Part shown: one piece after another, positions 1-7,763 of the stretch
Position numbering within the stretch: the first letter of the stretch is position 1
How the letters are laid out: the number at the start of each line of letters is the position of its first letter
Virus record (IMG/VR): IMGVR_UViG_3300020215_000884
Coordinates: 1-39,089 of that record
Direction: 5' to 3' (one strand)
DNA: 39,089 nucleotides
DNA from: a virus
Program-made: the position numbers and the translations under genes
Notes under the pieces: generated by a model
What the model was told of the DNA's origin: nothing
Seen by the model: only the letters and a program-made list of their open reading frames with translations
Database searches by the model: none

Positions 1-213
1 ATGACGATAAGAAGGGGTGAGGAGATACTGCTGTCGTTGAAGCTCGCTGGCGGGCCGCTCGTCTTTTCGTGGGCCGATGCTGAAGCAGCCATCGAACAGG
101 CCCAACGGGAAGCAATTGAGGCTGCGGCGCGGCTGATCGAAACCGGTGAAGGCGTGGCGCGCTTTGATCGAGCCCGGCTGATCCGTTCCCTCATACCAGA
201 AGGGGAGGGGTGA
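1..213 (+). CDS. Hypothetical protein, 70 aa, possibly continuing the right-end operon
   Basis: I do not recognise this small protein. It is rich in Ala, Glu and Arg and probably helical over residues 25-65, without a signal peptide or membrane segment. The ATG is the first base of the window, so the true start could lie upstream. If the molecule is circular, this gene would follow directly on the stop codon that ends the window. Its stop overlaps the next start in a GTGA quartet at 210-213, so the two genes are probably translated together. Confidence 0.55.
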   Translation: MTIRRGEEILLSLKLAGGPLVFSWADAEAAIEQAQREAIEAAARLIETGEGVARFDRARLIRSLIPEGEG

Positions 214-572
214 TCGTGGCCAGCAAGGTTGGGCGATTGCCTTCGGCACCGTCGCCACTCGGCAGAGCCCGAGCCCCTTCGGGTCTCGGCCCTACGGGCG
301 AGTGTCGAGCTATCGCGGGCGCGGCGATGAAGCGCCGTGGAAGGGCTCCGAACAAACGGACGCCGGCCGAGCAGGCGGCTTACGACCTCGGCTACCGCCA
401 CGGCTACAAGGCCGGGAGAAGCCACCAGCCGCGAGAATATCAGGGGCATTGCAAGAAGGAGTTCACTCATTGCTGGGGCTGTGTCGCCTACAGCGTTTGC
501 CCCTTCCGGGCTGAATGCTCGAAGTGGCGCACTGCGCCAGTCGGCGACAGCTTTTTCAGCGCCTACGCGTGA
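210..572 (+). CDS. Cys-rich small protein with repeat-derived N-terminus
   Basis: The open frame is 120 aa. The first 39 residues or so are encoded by a copy of the dispersed palindromic element at 231-319 and look like low-complexity Pro/Gly/Arg. The remaining 81 residues, from an internal ATG at 327, look like a normal protein: a basic start (MKRRGRAPNKRTPAE), a GYRHGY motif, then Cys residues in CKKEFTHCWGC and CPFRAEC that could bind zinc. The GTG start overlaps the upstream stop (GTGA), which favours the long form, while the ATG at 327 has no clear ribosome binding site. The role is unknown; small zinc proteins are common in phage early operons. Confidence 0.55.
   Translation: MIVASKVGRLPSAPSPLGRARAPSGLGPTGECRAIAGAAMKRRGRAPNKRTPAEQAAYDLGYRHGYKAGRSHQPREYQGHCKKEFTHCWGCVAYSVCPFRAECSKWRTAPVGDSFFSAYA
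231..319 (+). repeat. Dispersed palindromic element, copy R1
   Basis: The copy starts GGGCGATTGCC and ends CTATCGCGG. It holds the hairpin TGCCTTCGGCA, the CCGAG...CTCGG arm with its CC and GT flanks, and the GCCC-TAC-GGGC hairpin. It lies in the N-terminal part of the gene at 210-572, in the same reading frame as copies R3, R4 and R6. Confidence 0.75.
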
Positions 573-612
573 TTGAGTGGGCGGGCAGCCCTTCAAATAG
601 AGAGGGAGAGTA

Positions 613-831
613 ATGGGAGACGTCCCTGCGCTGATCGCCGAGTTGGAGAGCTGGCAACAAGCCTACCCGCTAAGCGCCTTCCCGGAACCCGACTTACAGC
701 GCGCGCGGGAGCTGCTTGAGGCGGGTGGCATGACCTTGGCCGCCGTGAGTGCTTCCAACATGCGCCATGTCGTCAATTGCATCGTTCCGCCCGTTCTTGA
801 AGCGCTCAAACCCCTAGCGGAGGACCAGTAG
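613..831 (+). CDS. Hypothetical protein, 72 aa
   Basis: I do not recognise the family. The ATG follows a good Shine-Dalgarno sequence (GAGGGAGAG, about 3-9 bases upstream), so the start is secure. The protein is acidic and mostly helical, with no membrane segment. It is the last convincing plus-strand gene before the convergent junction with the lysis genes. A 34-codon reading frame follows immediately (832-936), but nothing else supports it. Confidence 0.55.
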   Translation: MGDVPALIAELESWQQAYPLSAFPEPDLQRARELLEAGGMTLAAVSASNMRHVVNCIVPPVLEALKPLAEDQ

Positions 832-943
832 ATGAAGACGATGGCGGGATGTGGTAGGTGGGGGGATGTCTGGTCCCCGCCTAGCTCGACAGATTCCCTT
901 GAGCGGACAGGCTTATCGTACCGCTCCCAAAGTTAGCCCCGGC

Positions 944-980
944 ACTAAATTTAGTCGCTCAGCTAAACAGGACTAAATTT
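944..980. terminator. AT-rich dyad at the convergent junction (terminator or attachment-type site)
   Basis: The 170-base gap between the converging transcripts contains the perfect 12-bp palindrome ACTAAATTTAGT (944-955) and a second ACTAAATTT (972-980). The arms AAATTTAGT (947-955) and ACTAAATTT (972-980) can pair as a 9-bp stem with a 16-base loop. AT-rich arms of this kind stand out in this GC-rich sequence. The position, between the ends of the plus-strand accessory genes and the minus-strand lysis genes, suggests a bidirectional terminator. The paired direct and inverted AT-rich repeats could also bind a recombinase. The rest of the gap shows nothing recognisable. Confidence 0.35.
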
Positions 981-1001
981 GCCACCCACATGCTTCGACG
1001 G

Positions 1002-1250
1002 TTATCCGTCGAACCTGTCTGCCGTCCGTTCCGCCTTGGCGCTCACTGCCGCTGCAAGCGCCGCCCGTTCCGCCCGCATTTGCTCCCGGGTGCGCGTATC
1101 GGGCGCGCTGTCGGTCAGGTCGTCGATGATGCCCGTAAGCTTGCTGGCGACGCCCAGGAGGGGCGAGGCGACAGAGGCGCCGGGAATCGCCGCGGAAACC
1201 TGTTGAGCCGTCTGCAGGACGCCCTGGATGATGCGGAGTATGTCGGCCAT
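1002..1250 (-). CDS. Hypothetical small phage protein, 82 aa, end of lysis cassette
   Basis: This is the last gene of the leftward late unit. The ATG at 1250 lies two bases after the stop of the lipoprotein gene, so the two are probably translated together. The N-terminal half (MADILRIIQGVLQTAQQ...) is a mildly amphipathic helix with a small-residue stretch around residues 20-40. The C-terminal half is charged and Ala-rich. There is no lipobox or clear transmembrane span. I do not recognise the family; the position suggests an accessory lysis or morphogenesis role. Confidence 0.6.
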   Translation of the reverse strand: MADILRIIQGVLQTAQQVSAAIPGASVASPLLGVASKLTGIIDDLTDSAPDTRTREQMRAERAALAAAVSAKAERTADRFDG

Positions 1251-1252
1251 TG

Positions 1253-1609
1253 TCAGGATCCCTTCAATGCTGTGCTGATCGCGGCCATGCCGGCCTTGGC
1301 TTCGCTGAGGGCAGCATCCATGTCGCCCGTCGAGCATGTGGCGGCGAACCGCTCGGCGCGGCCGAGGGCGGCGTTGGTCGCCCGGATCCCGCTCGCCACG
1401 GCCTTGCCCTTGGGCGAGCCGGGAACGATCACGTTGGCGTCGCCCAGTGCGTTGATGGCGTCGAGCGCCAGGTCGAACGCCTTCCATGCCGTCTCGAGCT
1501 TGTCGTCGGCGACGCAGGCGGCCCGCTGGATGGCCGGAGGCGCCGTGGTCGTGAGCCCCGGAACGCAGCCCGCCAGCAGCAGCGGCGCGAGGTAAAGCAT
1601 CTTTCGCAT
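1253..1609 (-). CDS. Phage lipoprotein, 118 aa
   Basis: The protein begins MRKMLYLAPLLLAGC, a short basic start, a hydrophobic core and a lipobox (LLAGC) with the acylated Cys at residue 15, so it should be exported and lipid-anchored. The mature part is Ala-rich and helical with two further Cys residues. The start was chosen at the ATG at 1609 because GGAGAGAG precedes it. Open frame continues upstream but overlaps another gene. Being small, lipid-anchored and beside the lysozyme, it could act as an outer-membrane spanin subunit or superinfection-exclusion protein, but no spanin signature is visible. Confidence is high that it is a lipoprotein and low for the role. Confidence 0.75.
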   Translation of the reverse strand: MRKMLYLAPLLLAGCVPGLTTTAPPAIQRAACVADDKLETAWKAFDLALDAINALGDANVIVPGSPKGKAVASGIRATNAALGRAERFAATCSTGDMDAALSEAKAGMAAISTALKGS

Positions 1610-1620
1610 CGTCTCTCTCC

Positions 1621-1824
1621 TCATCTCGGAATATGATCCGGCCCATAGGACAGGCTCTCCCCGTCCCATTCGAAGCGGCAGATGGGCGGGCTGCCGTGGG
1701 ACAGATCGGCGCGGTCGAAGATGGCGTTGGCCTCGCGGACGAGCTCCGGAACGTCTTCCGGGCGCGAGCGGGCGGCTTCCTCGATCTCGGCCTTCAGCCG
1801 CCACCAGCGGGCGCGCTCAGTCAC
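1621..1824 (-). CDS. Hypothetical protein, 67 aa
   Basis: The GTG start at 1824 overlaps the end of the preceding gene (its TGA is at 1819-1817), as is usual in this operon. The protein has a charged N-terminal helix (VTERARWWRLKAEIEEAA) and a short C-terminal part with Trp and Tyr residues ending near SLSYGPDHIPR. No membrane segment or known motif is seen. The start depends on overlap rather than on a ribosome binding site. It may be an accessory lysis or tail protein; the function is unknown. Confidence 0.55.
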   Translation of the reverse strand: MTERARWWRLKAEIEEAARSRPEDVPELVREANAIFDRADLSHGSPPICRFEWDGESLSYGPDHIPR

Positions 1825-2251
1825 CGGTACGCCCCTCGTAGACGCAGCCCGGAAACGGCGGCTCGCCCTCGGCCAGATAGTCCTCGCAAAACCAGGGCTG
1901 TCCCTGGTCCTCGGGATGATCGTCCGCGCAGAACTGGCAGTCGGTCGCGATGTCGTAGATCGCCTGGGCTTCCTGGTCGAAGCCGAGCCGCCGAAGCTCG
2001 GTCGATATTTCGAGAAGCCGCTCGACACAGGGGGACGGAAGCTCGGCCGCCTTGGCCGGTGAAGAGAGCGAGGCGAAAGCGGCGAAAGCGGCGACGAACA
2101 GGAAGCCCATGCCGGCGATGCCGAGCATGTCGCCTCGCCGGTGGTTGTCGGGATCCGTCCTCGGGTGGCCGGCCGGCGTGAAGTAGCTGGCCCGGAAGAA
2201 CAGGAACGCGGCGACGACGGCAACGGCGATCAGGATGTGAATCGTGTTCAT
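1817..2251 (-). CDS. Two-span membrane protein in the lysis cassette, 144 aa
   Basis: Two hydrophobic segments can be seen, at about residues 4-20 (IHILIAVAVVAAFLFF) and 42-62 (MLGIAGMGFLFVAAFAAF). The second is followed by an AKAA sequence that could be a signal-peptidase site. The C-terminal 75 residues hold five Cys residues and are acidic, so they are probably outside the cytoplasm and disulphide-bonded. The ATG at 2251 overlaps the lysozyme stop in an ATGA quartet, giving tight translational coupling. It could assist lysis or be an envelope-modifying protein; no spanin or holin family can be assigned. Confidence 0.65.
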   Translation of the reverse strand: MNTIHILIAVAVVAAFLFFRASYFTPAGHPRTDPDNHRRGDMLGIAGMGFLFVAAFAAFASLSSPAKAAELPSPCVERLLEISTELRRLGFDQEAQAIYDIATDCQFCADDHPEDQGQPWFCEDYLAEGEPPFPGCVYEGRTGD

Positions 2252-2718
2252 GGCTTTTCTCCACGGTAGAGGCGGGCTTCGGCCTCGCGGCGGCGGGTGA
2301 GCCCGCGCATCACCTTGCCGCCGGCGCGGTTCCACCTGACGAACTCGGCCGCGGCGCCCCTGAAGTCGCCGGCCTTGTGCTTTTTGAGGAGCGTCGACTT
2401 GGCGAGGTTGCCGGTGCCGAGGTTGTAGGCGAACGAGACCAATGCATCGAACTGGTGCTGAGCCGTCGGCGCGTTGCCGAGCAGGGTCTCGACCTTGCGC
2501 GCGAAGGCGGACAGATGCCCGGCGAACCGCTCGTCCGCCTGACGCTGGGTCCAGACGGTGCCGCGCCTGATGTCGGGACCGGTCGAGCCCCAGCCGATCG
2601 TCCACGGGTCTCCGCCGGAGGCGGGGTCGGGATAAGCCTCTATGAGGCCGTCCTTGCGCTTCCTCGCGAGGCCTTCGAACGCCTTTATGAGGTCGGCGCC
2701 GTCCTTGCTCACCTTCAT
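2248..2718 (-). CDS. Endolysin, phage lysozyme (glycoside hydrolase family 24 type)
   Basis: The 156-residue length is normal for T4/P22-type lysozymes, which cut the MurNAc-GlcNAc bond of peptidoglycan at the end of infection. The catalytic Glu is E15 in KAFEG. The following Y-x-D and TIGWGST segment (about residues 28-46) matches the active-site cleft that holds the Asp and Thr partners. A later QFDALVSFAYNLG motif (about 88-100) is typical of the helical lobe. No signal peptide or anchor is present, so release must depend on a holin. The gene overlaps its neighbours by ATGA at both ends. Confidence 0.93.
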   Translation of the reverse strand: MKVSKDGADLIKAFEGLARKRKDGLIEAYPDPASGGDPWTIGWGSTGPDIRRGTVWTQRQADERFAGHLSAFARKVETLLGNAPTAQHQFDALVSFAYNLGTGNLAKSTLLKKHKAGDFRGAAAEFVRWNRAGGKVMRGLTRRREAEARLYRGEKP

Positions 2719-2915
2719 GGCTTGCGCTCCTGGTCGGTAGGCTGGCGCTGGCCGGCGAGCGTGCCCGCGAGCGCGATGAGCCCGGTCAGCACTCCGCTGA
2801 TCCCGATGGCCTCGACGGAGCGGTTGTTGTAGGCGAGAACGCAGGCGGCGACGAACATCACCCCGAGCAGCCCAAGCACGGCCAGAAGGGCATGGAAGCG
2901 GCGCTCGGCGGTCAT
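2715..2915 (-). CDS. Candidate holin, two membrane spans, 66 aa
   Basis: This small protein has two hydrophobic segments (about residues 8-28 and 35-53) and charged ends (MTAERR... and ...DQERKP). That is the usual form of a class II holin with both termini in the cytoplasm. It lies directly before the lysozyme gene and overlaps it by ATGA, the classical holin-endolysin order. Its ATG also overlaps the stop of the gene before it. Assignment rests on topology and position only, since holins have little sequence conservation. Confidence 0.7.
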   Translation of the reverse strand: MTAERRFHALLAVLGLLGVMFVAACVLAYNNRSVEAIGISGVLTGLIALAGTLAGQRQPTDQERKP

Positions 2916-3247
2916 ATCTTCCCGTTCGCCCTGAGGACGACGATGACGATGGTGATCACGCCGAGCAGCACCGGCACCCAGATTCGCAGCATGTTGGCGA
3001 GGCTGAGCGCGCCGTCGAGGCGGCTGCGGTCCGTTTCCAGGCTGTCTACCTTGGTCTCGACCACCTTCAGGCGGGCATCGATCGCGGCGACCGCTACCGC
3101 TATGCCCTTGATCTCCACCACCTCGCGAGTAAGGGCATCGATCTTGGAGGAGGTGTTGTTCATTGAATGCACCACTTCACGCAACTGGCCCCGCATCTCG
3201 CCGAGCATCAGGTGGATGTTGTCCGGAATGACGGGCTGATCAGCCAT
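2912..3247 (-). CDS. Coiled-coil protein with C-terminal membrane anchor
   Basis: The 111 residues from the ATG at 3247 contain a long heptad-like helix (about 15-80; KIDALTREVVEIKGIAV, DARLKVVETKVDSLE) and a single transmembrane span near the C-terminus (about 88-106, WVPVLLGVITIVIVVL). The arrangement is like XhlA-type hemolysin proteins, which partner holins. The start at 3247 was chosen because AGGGGA lies seven bases upstream; earlier in-frame starts are too close to it or lack one. It is the first gene of the lysis cassette, after a 70-base gap from the tailspike gene. Confidence 0.65.
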   Translation of the reverse strand: MADQPVIPDNIHLMLGEMRGQLREVVHSMNNTSSKIDALTREVVEIKGIAVAVAAIDARLKVVETKVDSLETDRSRLDGALSLANMLRIWVPVLLGVITIVIVVLRANGKI

Positions 3248-3316
3248 CGACATTTCCCCTGCCACGGTGAAGATATCGCTCGACCGTCCCCACAGGCCGA
3301 GAGATGGGGAAAAAGG

Positions 3317-5074
3317 TCATCGCGGCACCGCCGTCCACGTGCCGGGAGTCCCAGGCGCGTCGCAGGTCCAGTATTCCGCGGTCGTGAAGGCCGTCACGTC
3401 GCCGTTGTTGAAGACGCGCTCGCCCTTGGCGTGATAGCCGGTCGTCGGCGGAGCTTTGGCCACCGTGATCGCCCGGCCCTCGTTCCCCGCCCCGAGGAAT
3501 ATCTCGATCGGGTTGAGGACGCCCTTCTGAGCCGCCGAGCGGCCGAAATTATAGGGGCTGGCGGTGGTCGTGAACTGCCAGGAAACCGGCTCGTTGCCGG
3601 TGTAGAAGCCGACCAGCCCGGTGCCGTTGAACTTCAGCCCGGTCGCATCCGGAGCGATCGTGGCGTGCGAGAAGCGATAGACGATGTCCTGGGCGAGATT
3701 GGAGAACGCCTCGCCCCAAGAAGCGGTGCTGCCGCTGCCGACGGCGGTGTAGAAACCGCCGCTCGAGGAAAGCCGTCCGGAATCCGCATGCTCGAGAAGG
3801 CCGGAGATGCCGGCGCCATGCGTTCCCCCGACCGCGAAGGCAGGGGAAACGAGGATCGTCGGCGGCTGCGAGCCTTCCGAATAGCAGCTGACAAAGAGAT
3901 TGCCGTGCCCGGAAGGGGACGTCGCGCAATAGGCGCCGCCGGCCTTGTAGGTCGTGCCGCTGACCCAGGCCGAGGCGGTGACGGCTTCGCCGTTCGTCTT
4001 CTCGACCCAGGCCGTGCCGGTCCCCGGCGCCTGCGTTGACGCGGCCGCCTCGTGGTCGGGATGGACGGCCCAGGTCTTGCCGCCGTGAGTGACGACCGCC
4101 GCCAGGGTCCTCCCGCCGCCGTTGCCGACGACGCCGTTCAGCGAGGCGTGGCACTGGATGATCGTGCCGCCGAGGAAGCTCTTGTTTTCGATCCCCCAAT
4201 TGCCGTTGCCGACGAGATCGAGACCCATGATGACGAACGCATTGGTGTCGCCGCCGTCCAGGAAGACGCCGGAGCCTCCGCAGTCCGTGATCCGCCCGCC
4301 GATGATCCGGAAGAGGCTCCCCTCCCCCGTCGCACCGCCGTCGGCCTCGCAATGATAGCCGTTGCCCCCGAAGTCCCTGATCCCGACATTCTCGGCGAAG
4401 ATGCGGGCGCTGAACTCGATCCCGTGAGCTCCGGTATCGGATCCGGAGCCGACCAGGACGAGGTTGCGGAAGGTCGTCCCGGCTCCGGTCGTCGTGCCGC
4501 TCACCGCCTCGTGACGGACGTTGAAGCCCGTCTTGTCGGCGGCGAACCTGAGGACCGTGGCCGCGCTGAGGTTGGTCGAGCCGGTCGCGCAACCCTCGAT
4601 TATCACCGCCTTGTCGATGACGATCGTGTCGGAGAAATAATATTCGCCGGGAGGAAAGAATATCCGTCCGCCGGCGGGGTCCGTGAACGGCGCAATGGTC
4701 TCGGAAACCATCGCGATCGCCGCCTCGAGCGCGTCGACAAAATCGGTCGTGCCCGGGTCTACGTTGGGCTTGATGGTGGTGATGTCGATGAAGCCGCGCG
4801 CGGCAATCTCCAGCCATCGCCCGGCCTCAAGCGGATCGACGTCATCCGGCCTTATGATGCCCGGAGGCTGATCGTCGGCTTCCGAGGATGGAGCCCAGAC
4901 ATAGACACCTCCGGCCCGGTCGCCGGCCGCTTCACCGCCCTCGACGATGACGTTCTCCCCGCCTTCCAGATCGGCGGTGGGGAGCGCGCGCAACGCCTCG
5001 CGCGTCGCCACGCTGAGCAGTTCGTCCGCCGGTCCCGCCGGAAGGCGGACGACAATCGCGGGAGCGTCTACCAT
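3317..5074 (-). CDS. Tailspike or tail fibre with right-handed beta-helix (pectate-lyase-like fold)
   Basis: The protein has 585 residues. The first 110 or so look like a virion-attachment head with a segment on display of parameters (GGVYVWAPSS). It is followed by a parallel beta-helix signature from about residue 120: GGRIFFPPGEYYFSDTI, VIIEGCATGSTN, then repeated short Asn/Gly-rich turns (GIEFSARIFAENVGIRDFGGNGYH, in parts; GVFLDGGDTNAFVIMG). This is the pectate-lyase-3 style found in podovirus tailspikes that bind and often cut surface polysaccharide. The C-terminal 40 residues are a small separate domain. The active site cannot be located by eye. It lies next to the ejection genes, as expected for a P22-like adsorption protein. 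Confidence 0.82.
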   Translation of the reverse strand: MVDAPAIVVRLPAGPADELLSVATREALRALPTADLEGGENVIVEGGEAAGDRAGGVYVWAPSSEADDQPPGIIRPDDVDPLEAGRWLEIAARGFIDITTIKPNVDPGTTDFVDALEAAIAMVSETIAPFTDPAGGRIFFPPGEYYFSDTIVIDKAVIIEGCATGSTNLSAATVLRFAADKTGFNVRHEAVSGTTTGAGTTFRNLVLVGSGSDTGAHGIEFSARIFAENVGIRDFGGNGYHCEADGGATGEGSLFRIIGGRITDCGGSGVFLDGGDTNAFVIMGLDLVGNGNWGIENKSFLGGTIIQCHASLNGVVGNGGGRTLAAVVTHGGKTWAVHPDHEAAASTQAPGTGTAWVEKTNGEAVTASAWVSGTTYKAGGAYCATSPSGHGNLFVSCYSEGSQPPTILVSPAFAVGGTHGAGISGLLEHADSGRLSSSGGFYTAVGSGSTASWGEAFSNLAQDIVYRFSHATIAPDATGLKFNGTGLVGFYTGNEPVSWQFTTTASPYNFGRSAAQKGVLNPIEIFLGAGNEGRAITVAKAPPTTGYHAKGERVFNNGDVTAFTTAEYWTCDAPGTPGTWTAVPR

Positions 5075-5175
5075 TTGCCCAAAGCCCTGCTATGATCGAA
5101 CGATGCACGTCGCTTTTCTCTGCTGGAGAGCTGTCCGCGTGCTGTTGCTGTTCGTGCTGATGTATTTCTTTTCAT
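5068..5175 (-). CDS. Candidate 35-aa basic mini-protein bridging ejection and tailspike genes
   Basis: A short frame fills the otherwise empty gap exactly. Its ATG (5175-5173) overlaps the stop of the large ejection gene in an ATGA quartet, and its TAG (5070-5068) overlaps the beginning of the tailspike gene. The product starts MKRNTSARTATARGQ and ends ALGKW. It is very basic, with no membrane segment. It may be a real tiny protein or a translation-coupling ORF that keeps ribosomes on the message up to the tailspike start, which has no strong ribosome binding site. A plus-strand 40-codon frame over the same bases has no supporting context. Confidence 0.4.
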   Translation of the reverse strand: MKRNTSARTATARGQLSSREKRRASFDHSRALGKW

Positions 5176-7763
5176 CGCCGATCCTTTTCCTCCTCGGCTG
5201 CCGCGGGAGCTGCCAGCTTCCCTAGGGCCTCGCGCATCGGGAGGATGTCCTGGGCGATGGCGGGATCGCGGTTGGCGACGCGCCCGAGCTTGCGGGCGAT
5301 CTCGGCCGGCTCTCGCTTTTGACGCGCCATCCAGACGAGCGCCCTGGCAAATGCAGGAGAGGCCAGAAGGCGTCCGGTCAGGTTCTCGGCAACGAAAGAC
5401 AGGCCCATCGTCCCCCAGCCGAAACCGTAGGAGGCCATTCGTCCTACTTCCGAGACATTGGAGGCGCCCGCCGTGCCGCTGTAATTGGCGTAGCGTCCGG
5501 CGTTCCTCGATCCCTCGGCGATCTTCGCCAGATCTTCGATGGCCGCCCGGCTCTCGCCCTTGAACAGGGTGGAGCGGGTCCGCTCGGGCAGCTTGTCCCA
5601 GTTGGTGAGGAAGGTCTCGAGCGAAAAAGCCTGGCCTGAGGCGCCCTGCTGACCGCTGGAGGCCCGGCCGAGCTCCTGGATCAGGGAGCCGCGGATTATG
5701 CCCGCTTCCTCATCCGATACGGTGCTGAGAAATGTCCGAAGCTTGGCGCTGTCGCCTCGGCCCATGCTGGCGAGCTTTTGGGCGACGGCCTCTGCCGACC
5801 GGCCATCCCGGCGCCCGACGACCTCGCCGATGACGTCGTCAATGACCCTCAGCCGCTCAGCCCATTGGCGGTCGGCCTGACGGAAGGAATCCCGCGCCGA
5901 CTCGGGCAGCGACTCCGCGATATCCTCGCTGAGCTGCTGAAGCACATCCCCCGCCCGCCGCTGGAAATCGGAACCGCGCAATTCGTCGCTCTGCGCCATG
6001 GCGCGCACGCCGGTTCTCAAGCGACGGATGGCGTCGATCGGCACCCGGCGCAATTCGCCCTGGTCGTCGACGAGATCGGCCCTGAGGCGGTTCAGGGCGG
6101 CGATTTCAGGCGCATTGGTGTTGGCCGTGGGAGCAAGCTCGGCGAGATGCGCATCGAGGCTTTCCACGGCCTTGCGGCCGCTCGAGAAAATATCTCCTGT
6201 CTCGGCTCGTGCCGTCTCATAGAGGCGCCGGCCCTCTGCGGCGCTGCTGTCGATGTAGCGCTGGGCGGCCTTTCGGGCGGTCTCGCCCAGCGCCTCCTGC
6301 CGAACCGGCGTCCCTTCCGCGGCGGCGATCGAGGCCAAGCGGGCGGCGGCCTGGCTGTTGACGCGCTCGGCGCCGCGAATGACAGGGCCTGAGCCGAAAG
6401 GCGTTTGAACGAGCCCAGCGGTAACTCGGCGAGTGAGGGGGCCGCCGACATCCGCGGCAAGGGGCTCAACCCCCTGCCGCCGTGCGGCTTCCATCAGGTC
6501 TACAGCAGAAGTGCCACCGTCCCCAGTGCCAGTGCCACCACCACGCGGCTTGATATGGTTCCCGATAAGGCCGAAAACCGCTCCGGCGCCGGCGCCGATG
6601 GTCGCGCCAGCGCCGGCGTTGATGAGGCGGTCTGTAAGCGAGCCTTCGGCTGAGTTGAAGCCGTAGGCGCCGCCATATCCTGCGCCGACGCGGGCGAGCT
6701 GTCCGGCCGACGAGGCGCCGAAGGTTGGAAGGAGGAGCCCGCCGCTGACCTGCCCCGTGATCCGGGGAAGATAATGATGTTGCTCATCGTAGGCGTCTAT
6801 AGCACGCTCTCTGCGCAAATTCTCGCGCATAGTGCCGCCGTTGAAGATCGTTTCTCCCGCGGCGGCGATCTCGTCGGCGAGGCCCAGGGTCAGGGTATCC
6901 GCGACGCCCCGCACGCCGGCGTCGATTGTCTCCAAAGCGCCGCCTTCGCCTCTTTGCGGCAGATCCGGGACAGGCGTGTCGGTTTCGCCTCGGGCTATTC
7001 TCTGTTGATAGGCTTCTTCGGTTTCGCCGGGCCGCCGATCGTCCGTTATGTCGACCCTGAGACCTTCGTCGCGCCCAACAAGCTGATCCACCAGGTTGCT
7101 GGGGGTGGGCGCCACGACTTCGGGAGGGATTTGCCCCCTTACCGCTGCCAGCGCCTCATCGATCTGGGGAGCCGCCTTTCCCGCCTTGACCTTGGCCGCT
7201 TCCAATACGCGGATGAGGCGCTCTCGTTTGTCGGCGACGGTCTCGTCGCTGTCGCCAAGCTGCGGAAAGTATGCGCGCCTATACCCCTCCAGTTGCTCAC
7301 GGGTATAGGCCGCCCCGGTGCCGAGCGTGAGGGCGGCATCGACAATGTCCAGCTGCGCCGCCTCCACCCTCTGTCGCTCCGGCCCGGTCGCCCAATTGCG
7401 CGCATCGTCTCCGAAAAGCCCCGCGAGGGAGGCGCCGACGCCAGGCTTGGCGGCGCCGGGGTTTTCGCGAAGCGCTGCCGCAATGTCGGACATCCCGCCC
7501 TTGATTCGGGTGGCAAGGAAAGCCGCCGTCCGCTCGGCCTCCACCAGCTTGGGATCGCTGACGTCCTGTTGCAGCTCCTTGCGCCCGCGCTCGATCTGGA
7601 TTTCCTTCAATTCCCGGTCGAGGGGCGCCGTGGAAAGATCGATTTCCAGCTTGCGGCGCTGCAGCTCGCGATTAGGATCGCCGCCCGTAACGGGAACGAG
7701 CCCGCCCTGCGCCGACGCCGCGCCCTGTTTCGTCCAGTCGATTTCCCACGGGTTCTGCTGCAT
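5172..7763 (-). CDS. Large internal virion (DNA-ejection) protein, 863 aa
   Basis: The position after two smaller injection-type genes and before the tailspike, together with the size, matches the largest ejection protein of P22-like phages (gp16-like), which leaves the capsid to help DNA cross the envelope. Residues 1-280 are disordered and charged. A hydrophobic Gly/Ala-rich block follows at about 330-395 (GQVSGGLLLPTFGASSAGQ, GAGATIGAGAGAVFGLIGN), which could insert in membranes. After it come long helical segments rich in Ala, Arg and Glu. The start at 7763 was chosen because ATG there overlaps the upstream stop as TGATG; the earlier in-frame start would overlap the transglycosylase. No enzyme motif is seen. 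Confidence 0.72.
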   Translation of the reverse strand: MQQNPWEIDWTKQGAASAQGGLVPVTGGDPNRELQRRKLEIDLSTAPLDRELKEIQIERGRKELQQDVSDPKLVEAERTAAFLATRIKGGMSDIAAALRENPGAAKPGVGASLAGLFGDDARNWATGPERQRVEAAQLDIVDAALTLGTGAAYTREQLEGYRRAYFPQLGDSDETVADKRERLIRVLEAAKVKAGKAAPQIDEALAAVRGQIPPEVVAPTPSNLVDQLVGRDEGLRVDITDDRRPGETEEAYQQRIARGETDTPVPDLPQRGEGGALETIDAGVRGVADTLTLGLADEIAAAGETIFNGGTMRENLRRERAIDAYDEQHHYLPRITGQVSGGLLLPTFGASSAGQLARVGAGYGGAYGFNSAEGSLTDRLINAGAGATIGAGAGAVFGLIGNHIKPRGGGTGTGDGGTSAVDLMEAARRQGVEPLAADVGGPLTRRVTAGLVQTPFGSGPVIRGAERVNSQAAARLASIAAAEGTPVRQEALGETARKAAQRYIDSSAAEGRRLYETARAETGDIFSSGRKAVESLDAHLAELAPTANTNAPEIAALNRLRADLVDDQGELRRVPIDAIRRLRTGVRAMAQSDELRGSDFQRRAGDVLQQLSEDIAESLPESARDSFRQADRQWAERLRVIDDVIGEVVGRRDGRSAEAVAQKLASMGRGDSAKLRTFLSTVSDEEAGIIRGSLIQELGRASSGQQGASGQAFSLETFLTNWDKLPERTRSTLFKGESRAAIEDLAKIAEGSRNAGRYANYSGTAGASNVSEVGRMASYGFGWGTMGLSFVAENLTGRLLASPAFARALVWMARQKREPAEIARKLGRVANRDPAIAQDILPMREALGKLAAPAAAEEEKDRR

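Noticed and set aside
832-936. 34-codon frame immediately after the gene at 613-831
   Set aside because: It follows as TAGATG but has no separate ribosome binding site, an unremarkable composition, and no downstream gene to couple to. It is possible but unsupported.
3266-3316. TCCCCA/TGGGGA inverted repeat between tailspike and lysis genes as a terminator
   Set aside because: On the transcribed minus strand the T-run precedes rather than follows the stem, so it does not fit an intrinsic terminator.
3549-4817. Long minus-strand frame overlapping the tailspike in another phase
   Set aside because: The product is very rich in Arg/His and lacks structure; the tailspike frame has the beta-helix pattern.
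5104-5225. Plus-strand hydrophobic peptide (about 40 aa) between ejection and tailspike genes
   Set aside because: Isolated on the wrong strand, overlapping a coupled minus-strand mini-ORF; hydrophobicity comes from reading T-rich antisense bases.
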